Assembly: GCA_964628515.1 (NCBI GenBank)
Contig: CAZVNZ010000002.1
Span: 62,001 to 126,000, forward strand
Length of the DNA stretch: 64,000 nt
Direction of reading: 5' to 3'
DNA from: CAZVNZ01 sp964628515
GTDB taxonomy: Bacteria > Bacillota > Clostridia > Christensenellales > Christensenellaceae
Shown here: piece after piece, positions 42,417 to 51,712 of the stretch
Numbering within the stretch: the first letter of the stretch is position 1
Layout: each line of letters starts with the position of its first letter
Program-made: the position numbers and the translations under genes
Notes under the pieces: model-generated
Database searches by the model: none
The model's input: only the letters and a program-made list of their open reading frames with translations
What the model was told of the DNA's origin: nothing

Positions 42417-44852
42417 ATGGAACAAAATAAAAAAGAAATTAAAAATGAAATACTGGGGAAGTTAAAACGCCATTTCGGAAAAACTTTGGAAGAGGCAAGC
42501 ACAGATCAAATTTATAAATCTGTGGCACTATCCATAAGGGATTTAATTGTGGATAAATGGACGGACGCCAACAAACAAGTTGTTAGGCAGGGCTTAAAAC
42601 GTGTATATTATCTTTCTGCGGAATTTTTAATGGGCAGAGCACTTGTAAACAATATGGTTAATATGCACCTTCTTAGCGATTATAAAGAGGTGCTTGAAGA
42701 CTTAGGCTTAAAATTAGACAACATAGAGGAGCAAGAGAGGGACGCCGGTCTTGGTAACGGCGGTTTAGGACGTTTAGCCGCCTGCTTTTTAGATGCGCTG
42801 TCCTCCTTAGACCTACCTGCAACCGGGTGCAGTATTCGCTACGAATTTGGCTTGTTTAAGCAAAAAATATTAGACGGCGAGCAAATAGAGGTGGACGACA
42901 ACTGGCTGGAGTTTGGCAATGTTTGGGAAATTCCAAGACCGGAAGAGCAAGTAGAAGTTAAATACGGTGGAGAGCTTGAAGAAGTTTGGACGGAGCACGG
43001 TTTAAAAATAGCTCACAAAGACTATTACAGCGTGCTTGCAATACCCTACGACTACCCTGTAATGGGCTATATGTGCAACATTCCGGCTACCCTTAGGTTG
43101 TGGAGCGCCAAAGCAAAAACGGGGCTGGATATGACCTACTTTAACAGAGGGGAATACGCACGGGCAATGCAGGAAAGAGAGCTTGCGGAAGTTATATCCA
43201 AATGCCTGTATCCTGAGGATAATCATCAACAAGGAAGGCTTTTGCGCTTAAAGCAGTTTTACTTTTTTACCTCTGCAACAATGCAACACATTATAAGGAT
43301 GCACAAGGAAAACTACGGGGATTTGCACACTCTGCCAAACTATTATTGCGTGCAAATAAACGATACTCACCCCACTTTAGCAATTCCCGAATTACTTAGA
43401 ATACTCTTAGACGAGGAAAGTATGGGTTGGGACGAAGCCTTCGACATTGCAAGCAAAATGTTTAGCTACACCAACCACACCATAATGGTAGAAGCCTTAG
43501 AGTGCTGGAACGAAGATATGTTTTCTTCTTTGTTGCCACGTATATATCAAATTATTAAGGTTATTAACGAGAAATTCTGCGATAAACTATGGAGTGTATA
43601 CAACGGAGATTTTGAAAAGGTTTCCAGAATGTCCATTGTGGCTTACGGAGAAATTCGTATGGCAAACCTATGTATTGCAGTTTGTAAAAAGGTAAACGGT
43701 GTGTCTCAATTACACGGAGAAATTATTAAGGCGCAAACCTTCAGAGATTTCTTTGTGGTGTTCCCCAACAAGTTTTTGGGCATTACAAACGGTATTACCC
43801 ACAGAAGATGGCTTGCCAAGGCAAACCCACTGCTAACCCAGCTTATTGCGGATAATATTGGGGACGACTTTTTAAAAGATTACACAAAAATGGACGATAT
43901 ACAAAACCTCCTTACAGATAAAAAGTTTTTGGACGATTTTATGGAGGTTAAGTATAAAAATAAAATAAGGCTAAGAGATTTCTTAAAACGCACGCAAAAT
44001 ATAGATATTAATGTAGACAGCGTGTTTGACGTACACGCAAAGCGTTTGCACGAGTACAAAAGGCAACTGCTAAAAGTGTTGCACATTTTGCATTTGTACA
44101 ACTACAAAAAGGAAAATCCAAATTTGGATATACAACCTTGCACATTTTTGTTTGCGGCAAAGGCATCTCCCGGATATGCAAGGGCAAAAAATATTATAAG
44201 ATTAATACTTGCAGTGGCAGATTTAGTAAATAACGACCCTGCAACCAAAGATATTTTTAAAGTTGTGTTTATAGAAAACTACGGAGTTTCCGTGGCAGAA
44301 ATACTAATACCGGCTACCGACATCAGCGAGCAAATTTCAACGGCAGGGCTTGAGGCATCAGGCACGGGCAACATGAAATTTATGATGAACGGTGCAGTTA
44401 CTTTAGGCACAATGGACGGGGCAAACGTAGAAATATTTGAAGCTGTTGGGGAGGAAAATATCTTTATTTTTGGCGCAACGGTAAACGAAATAAGCAAAAT
44501 GGAGAAATTCGGTACCTACAAGCCAAGCGAATACTACGAGCAAAACAACGAACTGCGCACCGCACTTAATATGCTTATAGACGGCAGTCTAAATATTTCT
44601 AACGACAGACAATTTTCCGATTTGTATCACTCTTTATTGTTTGCGGATATGGACAGAGCGGATAAATACTATTTGCTTTACGATTTTGCCGCTTATAATC
44701 TTGCATATGCAAACATTATACAAACCTACGAAAAGAAGGACGATTGGAAATACAAAGCGGCAATGAACACCGCAAAATCAGGCATTTTCTGTGCAGATAG
44801 AACAATAAACGAGTACAACGATAAAATCTGGCATCTAACAAAAATGGATTAA
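42417..44852 (+). CDS. glgP: Glycogen/maltodextrin phosphorylase
   Basis: Pyridoxal-phosphate enzyme that releases glucose 1-phosphate from glycogen ends; 811 residues. The cofactor block EASGTGNMKFMMNGA carries the Schiff-base lysine; GRAL, DAGLGNGGLGRLAACFLD and INDTHPTLAIPEL are family blocks. AAGGAA is upstream of the ATG. Having phosphorylase in the same transcript as the synthesis genes implies control after transcription. Confidence 0.96.
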   Translation: MEQNKKEIKNEILGKLKRHFGKTLEEASTDQIYKSVALSIRDLIVDKWTDANKQVVRQGLKRVYYLSAEFLMGRALVNNMVNMHLLSDYKEVLEDLGLKLDNIEEQERDAGLGNGGLGRLAACFLDALSSLDLPATGCSIRYEFGLFKQKILDGEQIEVDDNWLEFGNVWEIPRPEEQVEVKYGGELEEVWTEHGLKIAHKDYYSVLAIPYDYPVMGYMCNIPATLRLWSAKAKTGLDMTYFNRGEYARAMQERELAEVISKCLYPEDNHQQGRLLRLKQFYFFTSATMQHIIRMHKENYGDLHTLPNYYCVQINDTHPTLAIPELLRILLDEESMGWDEAFDIASKMFSYTNHTIMVEALECWNEDMFSSLLPRIYQIIKVINEKFCDKLWSVYNGDFEKVSRMSIVAYGEIRMANLCIAVCKKVNGVSQLHGEIIKAQTFRDFFVVFPNKFLGITNGITHRRWLAKANPLLTQLIADNIGDDFLKDYTKMDDIQNLLTDKKFLDDFMEVKYKNKIRLRDFLKRTQNIDINVDSVFDVHAKRLHEYKRQLLKVLHILHLYNYKKENPNLDIQPCTFLFAAKASPGYARAKNIIRLILAVADLVNNDPATKDIFKVVFIENYGVSVAEILIPATDISEQISTAGLEASGTGNMKFMMNGAVTLGTMDGANVEIFEAVGEENIFIFGATVNEISKMEKFGTYKPSEYYEQNNELRTALNMLIDGSLNISNDRQFSDLYHSLLFADMDRADKYYLLYDFAAYNLAYANIIQTYEKKDDWKYKAAMNTAKSGIFCADRTINEYNDKIWHLTKMD

Positions 44853-44862
44853 TGGTGATAGT

Positions 44863-46872
44863 ATGGAAAATATAGATTTTTCTAAGTGCATAATACACGA
44901 CAGTACAAAAGAATTATACAGAAAGCCTATGGGAGCACAGCCCTGTGGTACTTCTGTGGAAATTCGCCTAACCATAAAGGATTTGTTTTTTCAAAGTGTG
45001 TATTTGGTTACATTGCACAAAAACAAAAAATCCCTTCACGAAATGCACAATTTTGAAGGCAATTTAGTGGTGGAGTTTGATGCACCTGCAAAACCCGGTG
45101 TGGTTTGGTATTATTTTGCAATTAAACTTACGGATAATACAAGGCTTTACTACGGTGCAACCCCAAACATTACAAGCGGTTTGGGAAAAGCCTACTTTAA
45201 CGAGCCTCCTGCCTTTCAGCTAACGGTATTTGATGCAAACTTTATTACACCAAACTGGTTTAAAAAAGCCATTATGTATCAAATTTTCCCCGATAGATTT
45301 CATAAAAGCGGAGACGAGGATTTAATCGAAGGGGCAAAGTATCACAAAAGTAAAAATCGCTCGGTACGCATACACGAAAGTTGGGACGAGTTTCCCGAAT
45401 ATATGCCTGTGGAAAACAAAAAGTTTTACGAGCCTTGCGATTACTTTGGGGGTAATTTAAAGGGTATTATGGAGTATATTAACTATTTGTGCGAGCTTGG
45501 AATTACGGTAATTTACCTAAACCCCATTTTTGAAGCGGCATCAAACCACAGATACAACACCTCCGACTACCTAAAAATAGACCCTATCTTAGGCACAAAC
45601 GAGGATTTTGAAAAGCTCGTTAAAGAGTGCAAAGAGCGGGGGATAGAAATTATTTTAGACGGGGTATTCTCCCACACGGGAGACGACAGCGTTTACTTTA
45701 ACAAATACGGCAATTACGAGGAGGTAGGTGCCTATCAAAGTAAGGACTCCAAGTATTTTAACTGGTATAACTTTATAGAGCATCCAAACAGCTATAAAAG
45801 CTGGTGGGGATTTGAAACGTTGCCGGAAATTATAGAGCAAAATCAAGATTGGGTAGATTTTGTTATAGAAAACGACGACAGCGTAATAAAAACATGGCTT
45901 AAAAAGGGAGCATCGGGGTACAGACTGGATGTTGCAGACGAGCTTCCCGATAAAACCATAGAGCAAATAAGAGATGCAATTAAAAGCGTAAGCCAAGATA
46001 AAGTGCTTTTAGGCGAAGTGTGGGAGGATGCAACCACCAAGGAAAGCTACGGTGAAACACGGCAGTACGCCTTTGGCAAGGGCTTAGACACGGTTATGAA
46101 CTACCCCCTAAAAACTATGATAATTGATTTTCTTAACTATCATAAAAATGCTTACGATTTTAAGCGGTTTTTGGTTAATCAGCAACAAAACTATCCCAAA
46201 GAAATGTATTATTGCTTGATGAATTTGCTCTCCAGCCACGATATTGCAAGGGTAAGAACTCTGCTTGCAACCAAAATCAACGCTCAAGATTTAACCATAG
46301 AACAGCAGGCTCATTTTATTGTAACAAAAGAGCAGGATAAATTGGGGGAAAAACTCCAAAAAATTGCGGTTGCACTACAATTTGCACTACCGGGAGTCCC
46401 AAGTATTTATTATGGTGATGAAGTGGGAATGCACGGGCTAAGAGACCCATTCAACAGGCAAACCTTCACCAATAAGGACTGCGAAATAAAGGATTTCTAC
46501 AAAAGTATTGCATCAATAAGAAATAAAGAAACCTCTTTGCAAACGGGTAAATGTATTTTCTTTGTGCAAGACGAGGATGTGCTTAGCATTATGCGGTTTT
46601 GCATAGGTGGCAAAGATGCTTTTGAAAACATTACCAACGATAAAATGATTATCACAGTAGTAAACAGAAGCGAGGAAAGCAAGCAATTTGCCATAGATTT
46701 ATACGGCTCCGAGCAACTATACGAGGAAGAGGACAAACAATTTTTCAAAGATGTGGAGTTTGTTTTTGCAAGCTGTATGCTTACAGGCAATGCCTTTGAA
46801 CTTAACTTTGGGCTACTGCAAGGAGAAATTGAGCCATACTCGGCATTAATGATTAACGTGGAATGGATATGA
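44863..46872 (+). CDS. GH13 alpha-glycosidase (neopullulanase/alpha-amylase type)
   Basis: 669 residues without signal peptide, so cytoplasmic. An N-terminal beta domain (1-125, CBM34-like) precedes the barrel: IMYQIFPDRFH at 137-147, LDGVFSHTG near 265, nucleophile Asp356 in GYRLDVADEL, acid Glu385 in LLGEVWED and Asp460 in SSHDIARV. The family cleaves alpha-1,4 and sometimes alpha-1,6 bonds in maltodextrins, cyclodextrins or pullulan. With malQ and glgP it would complete glycogen breakdown, and may do the debranching, since no glgX/pulA-type gene is present. Confidence 0.9.
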   Translation: MENIDFSKCIIHDSTKELYRKPMGAQPCGTSVEIRLTIKDLFFQSVYLVTLHKNKKSLHEMHNFEGNLVVEFDAPAKPGVVWYYFAIKLTDNTRLYYGATPNITSGLGKAYFNEPPAFQLTVFDANFITPNWFKKAIMYQIFPDRFHKSGDEDLIEGAKYHKSKNRSVRIHESWDEFPEYMPVENKKFYEPCDYFGGNLKGIMEYINYLCELGITVIYLNPIFEAASNHRYNTSDYLKIDPILGTNEDFEKLVKECKERGIEIILDGVFSHTGDDSVYFNKYGNYEEVGAYQSKDSKYFNWYNFIEHPNSYKSWWGFETLPEIIEQNQDWVDFVIENDDSVIKTWLKKGASGYRLDVADELPDKTIEQIRDAIKSVSQDKVLLGEVWEDATTKESYGETRQYAFGKGLDTVMNYPLKTMIIDFLNYHKNAYDFKRFLVNQQQNYPKEMYYCLMNLLSSHDIARVRTLLATKINAQDLTIEQQAHFIVTKEQDKLGEKLQKIAVALQFALPGVPSIYYGDEVGMHGLRDPFNRQTFTNKDCEIKDFYKSIASIRNKETSLQTGKCIFFVQDEDVLSIMRFCIGGKDAFENITNDKMIITVVNRSEESKQFAIDLYGSEQLYEEEDKQFFKDVEFVFASCMLTGNAFELNFGLLQGEIEPYSALMINVEWI

Positions 46873-47516
46873 AATACAAAACAGCAATTTTTGATTTTGA
46901 CGGAACAATAATGGATACCTCCTTAGGTATTAAAGAATGTGTAGTACTTACAACGAGTAAGTTAAATATGCAAATACCTAAGGATGCAAACTTAAATAAG
47001 CTCATAGGGCCACCGCTAAAGGTGGCTTTTATGGATGTTTTTGGTTTAGGCGAGAAGGACTCCGAGGCACTTGTGGAAGAGTACAGGCTAATGTATCGAA
47101 AAATGGGTATGCTTAAATGCAGTTTGTTTGATGGTATTTTAGATGTACTAAAAGAGCTTAACCAAAAAGGCATTATTTGCGCCATTGCCTCTGTAAAAAG
47201 GCAAACGGCGGTATATGACACTTTAGAGCATTTCGGGATTACCCATTATTTTAATGCAGTTTGCGGTGCAACAAGTGTGCTTAGCGTTACGGATAAAATA
47301 GAAATAATAAATGATGCGCTAAAACTTACAAATACAAAAAAGGAAGAAGCGCTAATGATAGGGGACAGCTCCTACGATAGTGAAGGGGCGGCGGCAACGG
47401 GTGTGGATTTTTGCGGAGTGCTGTGGGGTTTTGGCTACGAAACTAAAGAGCAGGTAAAAAACAGCAAATACATAATAGAGCACCCCAAAGAACTAAGGAG
47501 TATTTTTAAACTGTGA
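46869..47516 (+). CDS. HAD superfamily hydrolase (phosphatase, subfamily IA)
   Basis: About 215 residues. Motif I is FDFDGTIMDTS with the nucleophile Asp, motif II Ser in ASVKRQ near 105, and motif IV MIGDSSYDSEGA near 168; a helical cap lies after motif I, as in phosphoglycolate phosphatase and beta-phosphoglucomutase. ATG 46869 overlaps the previous stop as ATGA; ATG 46863 is also possible. The context suggests a sugar phosphate, but the sequence does not prove it. Confidence 0.85.
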   Translation: MKYKTAIFDFDGTIMDTSLGIKECVVLTTSKLNMQIPKDANLNKLIGPPLKVAFMDVFGLGEKDSEALVEEYRLMYRKMGMLKCSLFDGILDVLKELNQKGIICAIASVKRQTAVYDTLEHFGITHYFNAVCGATSVLSVTDKIEIINDALKLTNTKKEEALMIGDSSYDSEGAAATGVDFCGVLWGFGYETKEQVKNSKYIIEHPKELRSIFKL

Positions 47517-48553
47517 GCAACATCATCTATATTAATTACGGTAAAGCTATTTTTAATATGACTACTCAGCTTTTGGAGGAAATCAACCCTCAAATAAGCA
47601 AGGATGCAAGGGTGGTACTTAAGCCTAATTTAGTGGTGGCAAAAAAGGCGGAGATGGGGGCTACTACACATATAGAAATTGTAGAGGCTGTAATAGAGTA
47701 TCTTTTAAAAAAAGGCATTACAAATATTTCTGTTATGGAAGGGGCTTGGATAGGGGAAAACACCAATCGTGCATATAAGGCATGTGGCTACCATAAACTT
47801 AAAGTGCCTTTTGTGGATTTAAAAGGGGATGAAACGCAATTATTTAAAATAGACGGCATAAACATAGAGTTTTGCAAGAGCATTTTGCAAGCGGATTATC
47901 TTATTAATTTGCCTGTAATTAAAGGGCATTGCCAAACCAAAATTACCTGCGCACTAAAAAATATGAAGGGCTGTATTTCGGATAATTCTAAGCGAATGTT
48001 TCATAATTTAGGTTTGCACAAGCCTATTGCGTGTTTAAATAAAATTAAAATGGCAGATTTAGTTATTGCAGACGGTATTTGCGGAGATTTAGACTTCGAA
48101 GAAGGGGGAAACCCTGTGCAATCGGATATGCTTGTTGCCGGAACAGACAGCGTGCTTATAGACAGCTATGTGGCAAAGCTAATGGGGTACAATCCCTTAG
48201 ATATAGAATATATTGCCCTTGCAAGTAAATACGGCTTGGGTAAAACGGAGGGCGAGGTTTTGCGTGTATTAAGCAAAGAGCAACCAAAGCCCATTGCCAA
48301 TGCAGGCAGAAAAATTACGAGCGTAGAGGGGTATATTAAGCAAGACAGTGCTTGTTCCGCCTGTTATGCTTCTTGTGTGCGTGCTTTGTATAACTCCCCC
48401 AAAAAGCAAACTTTGCATGTGGGGCAGGGTTATAAAAATATAGAGGCAGAGGGGATTGGAGTGGGCAACTGTACTTGCAACTTTAAAAGTTACGTAAAAG
48501 GTTGTCCTCCCACCGCAATAGATATTATAAACCATATAAATAAAGGGCATTAA
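47513..48553 (+). CDS. DUF362 protein with C-terminal cysteine cluster
   Basis: 346 residues of the DUF362 family, whose function is unknown. Blocks are VLKPNLVVAK near residue 37, INLPVIKGHCQTKITCALKNMKG near 140 and AGTDSVLIDSYVAKLMGY near 215. The C-terminal part has two cysteine groups, CSACYASC near 287 and CTCNF...GC near 325, which could hold an iron-sulfur cluster. GTG start overlaps the HAD stop by 4 bases. It ends only 5 bases from the convergent rqcH stop, with no terminator between. Confidence 0.85.
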   Translation: MSNIIYINYGKAIFNMTTQLLEEINPQISKDARVVLKPNLVVAKKAEMGATTHIEIVEAVIEYLLKKGITNISVMEGAWIGENTNRAYKACGYHKLKVPFVDLKGDETQLFKIDGINIEFCKSILQADYLINLPVIKGHCQTKITCALKNMKGCISDNSKRMFHNLGLHKPIACLNKIKMADLVIADGICGDLDFEEGGNPVQSDMLVAGTDSVLIDSYVAKLMGYNPLDIEYIALASKYGLGKTEGEVLRVLSKEQPKPIANAGRKITSVEGYIKQDSACSACYASCVRALYNSPKKQTLHVGQGYKNIEAEGIGVGNCTCNFKSYVKGCPPTAIDIINHINKGH

Positions 48554-48558
48554 TTAGG

Positions 48559-50286
48559 TTATTCGTTGGCATTTACATATACGGTAAAATAGTTGTCGTA
48601 AATCACCTTTCCCGGTTTGGAGGAGGGTGGTTTTTTAACGTTTTTACGCACCGCATAATCTACAGGGGTTTTGCCCGAATTTTTGGCTCGGCTGTACTTT
48701 GCCGCAAGGCTTGCCGCCATTATTATGCTATCATCGTCTATATCGTTTAGCTGTGCGCCTTTTGTAACAAGCAAAACGTGAGAGCCGGGTATTTTTTGGG
48801 CATGAAACCAAATATCTTCCTTTTGGGCGATTTTCATGGTTAAAATATCGTTTTGACGGTCGTTACTGCCTACTAAAACGGTGTAGCCGGCTTTTGTTAC
48901 AAACTCTTTTGGCATAGAAGTAATTTCTACCGTATGCTTAGATTTTGGCAGGGGAGCAAGATAACCGGCTTTGGTTAGGCTTTCTTTGATTTCTGCAATA
49001 TCTGCGGTGCTTGTAGCTTCATCAATAAAGAAAAGTTGCCTTTCAAGAAAATCCCGCTCGTCCTCGCTCTCCTCTAATTTTACCTTGTTAAGTTTGCATG
49101 CGGTTTTGATTTTTGTGATTTTTTTGTATATTTTCTTGGCATAATCTTGGGGAGCATAGGCTAAATCTAAGGTTACGGTTATGCTTTCCCCCGTGGTAAA
49201 ATCTGTGGAAATAAAGCTGTCCATACCCTTTTTAAGCCTGTATATATTTGCGGTAATTTGCTGTGCTTTTGCGTTTAAATCCTCTATTTTCCTTTCTTCG
49301 TTTATGCTTTGGGTGTATATTTGTATTAGTTTATCCACCTTTTTTAGCTGTTTTGCCACCGTTTTTGAAAGCCCCTCTTTTAGCTGTTTTAGCTTAAAAA
49401 ACTCAAGACGTGTGTTGTAGTAATAATCAAGCATTTCGTTACAGGTTTCAAAAGTTTTACATGTTATTTCGGGGTAGGTGGAGTAGGGCATAGAGGAAAA
49501 AAACACAGGCAACCCATCTTGATTTTCCTGAATACACGGCTTGGGGCTTGATATTGCCCTATCTAAAAATTCTTTCATGGTGAAGGCAAGGCGTTCTATA
49601 TACTTTGGTGTAAGCTCTAAAGTGTAGTTGCAATTTATGTTGGAAAGAGAAATTATTTCCTGCGCCGTTTGTATGGATATGCCCTCAAACACAGAAATTA
49701 TATACTCAAAAAGCTTGGTTTCTTTTTTTGTGTTAAGAATATCCTCTACCGCCTTTTGCGTTAGTGTAAAAGGGTTATACTTAACCTGAGGCGGATTTTC
49801 GTATTTTGCGCCGGGCAGAATTTGCCTTTTACTGCTTAAATCTATGGAAACACGCTTAATGCTGTCTAAAACCCTGTCTTCGCTGTTAAGTAAAATTATG
49901 TTGGAGTATTTGCCCATAATTTCTACCACAAGTTTTAGGGAAACAGGGTGCATAAGCTCGTCTTTTGCGTCAAAATTTATAACCACAACCCTATCTAAGC
50001 CTAACTGCTCAATTTTGCATATTTTGGCATTTAAAAGGTATTTGCGCAAAAACATACAAAAAGATGGGGGAGTTTTGGGGTTTTCTTTGGTGATTTTTGT
50101 TATATATAGAGAGCAGTTGCCTGCGTCTTGACTTATTTTTAAAGCTAAATTGCCGAAGGGTGGGGCGTATAAAATAAAAACCACTTCGTCCTTTACCGGC
50201 ATAAGTATTTTTTGCACCTTTGCACCAATTAAAGTTTCCTGCAATTCTTTTGTGCATAATTTTAGTGTTAAACCGTCTAATGTCAT
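48559..50286 (-). CDS. rqcH: Ribosome quality control protein RqcH (NFACT family)
   Basis: Binds stalled 50S-peptidyl-tRNA complexes and recruits tRNA-Ala to add C-terminal alanine tails for proteolysis. 575 residues: NFACT-N (1-170) with the essential Asp-Arg pair D98-R99 in LGLDRVVV, helix-hairpin-helix, a long coiled coil (about 290-440) and the C-terminal NFACT-R domain with IWFHAQKIPGSHV. Older annotation calls it fibronectin-binding protein. AAGGT precedes the ATG and a good promoter lies upstream. ClpXP and Lon in this window are plausible downstream proteases for Ala-tailed chains. Confidence 0.94.
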   Translation of the reverse strand: MTLDGLTLKLCTKELQETLIGAKVQKILMPVKDEVVFILYAPPFGNLALKISQDAGNCSLYITKITKENPKTPPSFCMFLRKYLLNAKICKIEQLGLDRVVVINFDAKDELMHPVSLKLVVEIMGKYSNIILLNSEDRVLDSIKRVSIDLSSKRQILPGAKYENPPQVKYNPFTLTQKAVEDILNTKKETKLFEYIISVFEGISIQTAQEIISLSNINCNYTLELTPKYIERLAFTMKEFLDRAISSPKPCIQENQDGLPVFFSSMPYSTYPEITCKTFETCNEMLDYYYNTRLEFFKLKQLKEGLSKTVAKQLKKVDKLIQIYTQSINEERKIEDLNAKAQQITANIYRLKKGMDSFISTDFTTGESITVTLDLAYAPQDYAKKIYKKITKIKTACKLNKVKLEESEDERDFLERQLFFIDEATSTADIAEIKESLTKAGYLAPLPKSKHTVEITSMPKEFVTKAGYTVLVGSNDRQNDILTMKIAQKEDIWFHAQKIPGSHVLLVTKGAQLNDIDDDSIIMAASLAAKYSRAKNSGKTPVDYAVRKNVKKPPSSKPGKVIYDNYFTVYVNANE

Positions 50287-50318
50287 GTAAATTACCTTCT
50301 TAAATTAATTTTGTTTTT

Positions 50319-50347
50319 ATTATAACAAATAATTGAGTTATAAGCAA
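50319..50347 (-). promoter_or_regulatory. Sigma-A promoter of rqcH
   Basis: On the minus strand TTGCTT (50347-50342), a 17-base spacer and TATAAT (50324-50319), 32 bases upstream of the rqcH ATG. Confidence 0.7.
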
Positions 50348-50412
50348 AAATATGTTAATATATATTGATTGAGAGGGGTGTGTGCAATTATTGCAAAAGT
50401 GTATTAATGCTG

Positions 50413-50441
50413 TTTACGCACTTTATTTCATAGGGTATAAT
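50413..50441 (+). promoter_or_regulatory. Promoter ahead of the DUF4160/DUF2442 pair
   Basis: TTTACG (50413-50418), 17 bases and TATAAT (50436-50441), 22 bases upstream of the DUF4160 ATG. It could also drive rph, rdgB and the phosphodiesterase, which follow without a visible terminator. Confidence 0.65.
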
Positions 50442-50463
50442 ATGATAAGAGGTGAAAACAAAA

Positions 50464-50718
50464 ATGCCGGTAATATCGAGATTTTATGGAATGATAATTA
50501 AAATGTACTTTCAGCAAAAAGAGCATAATCCACCGCATTTTCACTGTTTTTATGGGGAATATTTGGGGGTTATTGAAATAAAAACTCTCGAAATGATTGA
50601 AGGAGATTTGCCTGTAAAAGCATTAACTATGGCAAAAGAGTGGGCGGCGAAATATCAAGATGAATTACTAAAAATATGGACGACTCAGGAATTCATACAA
50701 TTACCTCCATTAGTATAA
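50464..50718 (+). CDS. DUF4160 protein
   Basis: 84 residues starting MPVISRFYGMIIKMYF, then HNPPHFHCFYGEY, the DUF4160 signature rich in His and aromatic residues. ATG 50464 is used because GAGGTG at 50449-50454 fits it and the family starts this way. The function is unknown. It is followed by a DUF2442 gene after 20 bases. These two families often occur as neighbours and have the look of a toxin-antitoxin or accessory module, but that is an inference. Confidence 0.85.
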   Translation: MPVISRFYGMIIKMYFQQKEHNPPHFHCFYGEYLGVIEIKTLEMIEGDLPVKALTMAKEWAAKYQDELLKIWTTQEFIQLPPLV

Positions 50719-50738
50719 CAAAACAAGGAACAGATAAA

Positions 50739-50990
50739 ATGTTTTATAAAATAGCAGAAGTTAAGCCGATGGCGGATTTTCTTTTGATGATACAATTTGA
50801 ATCTAATATAAAAAAGCTATATGATGTTAAACCGCTTTTTATAAAATGGGAAGAATTTAAGGTGCTTTCCAACTCCAAAGGTTTGTTTGAGCAAGTAAAA
50901 GTAGATGCAGGTGGCTATGGCATCAGTTGGAATGATTCTTTAGATTTATCCTGCAACGAACTTTGGAATAATGGCGAAATACTCGATTAA
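50739..50990 (+). CDS. DUF2442 protein
   Basis: 83 residues. The pattern is AEVKPMADFLLMIQFESNIKKLYDVKPLF, then GYGISWNDSLDLSCNELWNNGE, which matches DUF2442: two beta-rich halves and a conserved W-x-D-x-L-D/S-L. ATG 50739 has AAGGA upstream; the frame is open further upstream within the previous gene, but without a binding site. Partner of the DUF4160 protein before it. rph begins 12 bases downstream. Confidence 0.85.
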   Translation: MFYKIAEVKPMADFLLMIQFESNIKKLYDVKPLFIKWEEFKVLSNSKGLFEQVKVDAGGYGISWNDSLDLSCNELWNNGEILD

Positions 50991-51002
50991 GAAAGGAAAA
51001 AT

Positions 51003-51710
51003 ATGCGAGAAGACGGACGAAAAAACGACGAACTCAGAAAAATAGAAATAACCAAAGATTATATGAAAAACGCTCACGGAAGTGTACTTATTTCTGTGGG
51101 AAACACTCAAGTTATTTGTAGTGTGATGATAGAGCAGGGAGTACCGCCGTTTATGGTAAACACAAGAAACGGTTGGCTAACGGCAGAATACGCAATGCTT
51201 CCGGCATCAACATTAAAACGCAAACAAAGAGAAAAGATGCGCACGGACGGCAGAAGTGTAGAAATACAAAGATTAATTGGCAGAGCGTTACGAAGCGTAT
51301 GCGACTTTTCTGCAATGGGGGAGTACACTTTTTTTGTTGATTGCGACGTACTAAGTGCAGACGGAGGCACAAGGACGGCAAGTATAACAGGGGCGTTTGT
51401 GGCGTTGAAGCTATGTGTTTTATATGCTATTGAGAATTGTTTGATAGAAAAATCCCCAATAAAACATAACATTGCGGCAGTATCGGCAGGAATCGTAAAA
51501 AACACACCAATGGTGGATTTATGCTACACAGAGGACAGTAGCGCAATGGCGGATATGAATCTTGTTGCGTGTGATGACGGTAGCATTTGCGAGGTACAAA
51601 TAAGTGGCGAAAAACGCACGGTAACGGAGCGGGAATTTGCCCAACTAATGATATTATGCCAAAAAAGTATCGAAAAAATTATCAAAATACAAAACGAGGT
51701 TTTTAAGTAA
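51003..51710 (+). CDS. rph: Ribonuclease PH
   Basis: Phosphorolytic 3' exonuclease that trims tRNA 3' ends, 235 residues. It begins REDGRKNDELRKIEITKDYM and has GWLTAEYAMLPAST near 60, RSVEIQRLIGRALR near 84 and DCDVLSADGGTRTASITGA near 117, all family blocks. AAAGGAAA is upstream. In many bacteria rph is followed by rdgB, as here, two bases away. Confidence 0.95.
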   Translation: MREDGRKNDELRKIEITKDYMKNAHGSVLISVGNTQVICSVMIEQGVPPFMVNTRNGWLTAEYAMLPASTLKRKQREKMRTDGRSVEIQRLIGRALRSVCDFSAMGEYTFFVDCDVLSADGGTRTASITGAFVALKLCVLYAIENCLIEKSPIKHNIAAVSAGIVKNTPMVDLCYTEDSSAMADMNLVACDDGSICEVQISGEKRTVTEREFAQLMILCQKSIEKIIKIQNEVFK

Positions 51711-51712
51711 CT

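Noticed and set aside
50464..50990. Proven toxin-antitoxin system
   Set aside because: The pair is only suggestive; neither protein has a known toxin fold that I can recognise, so it is listed as DUF genes.
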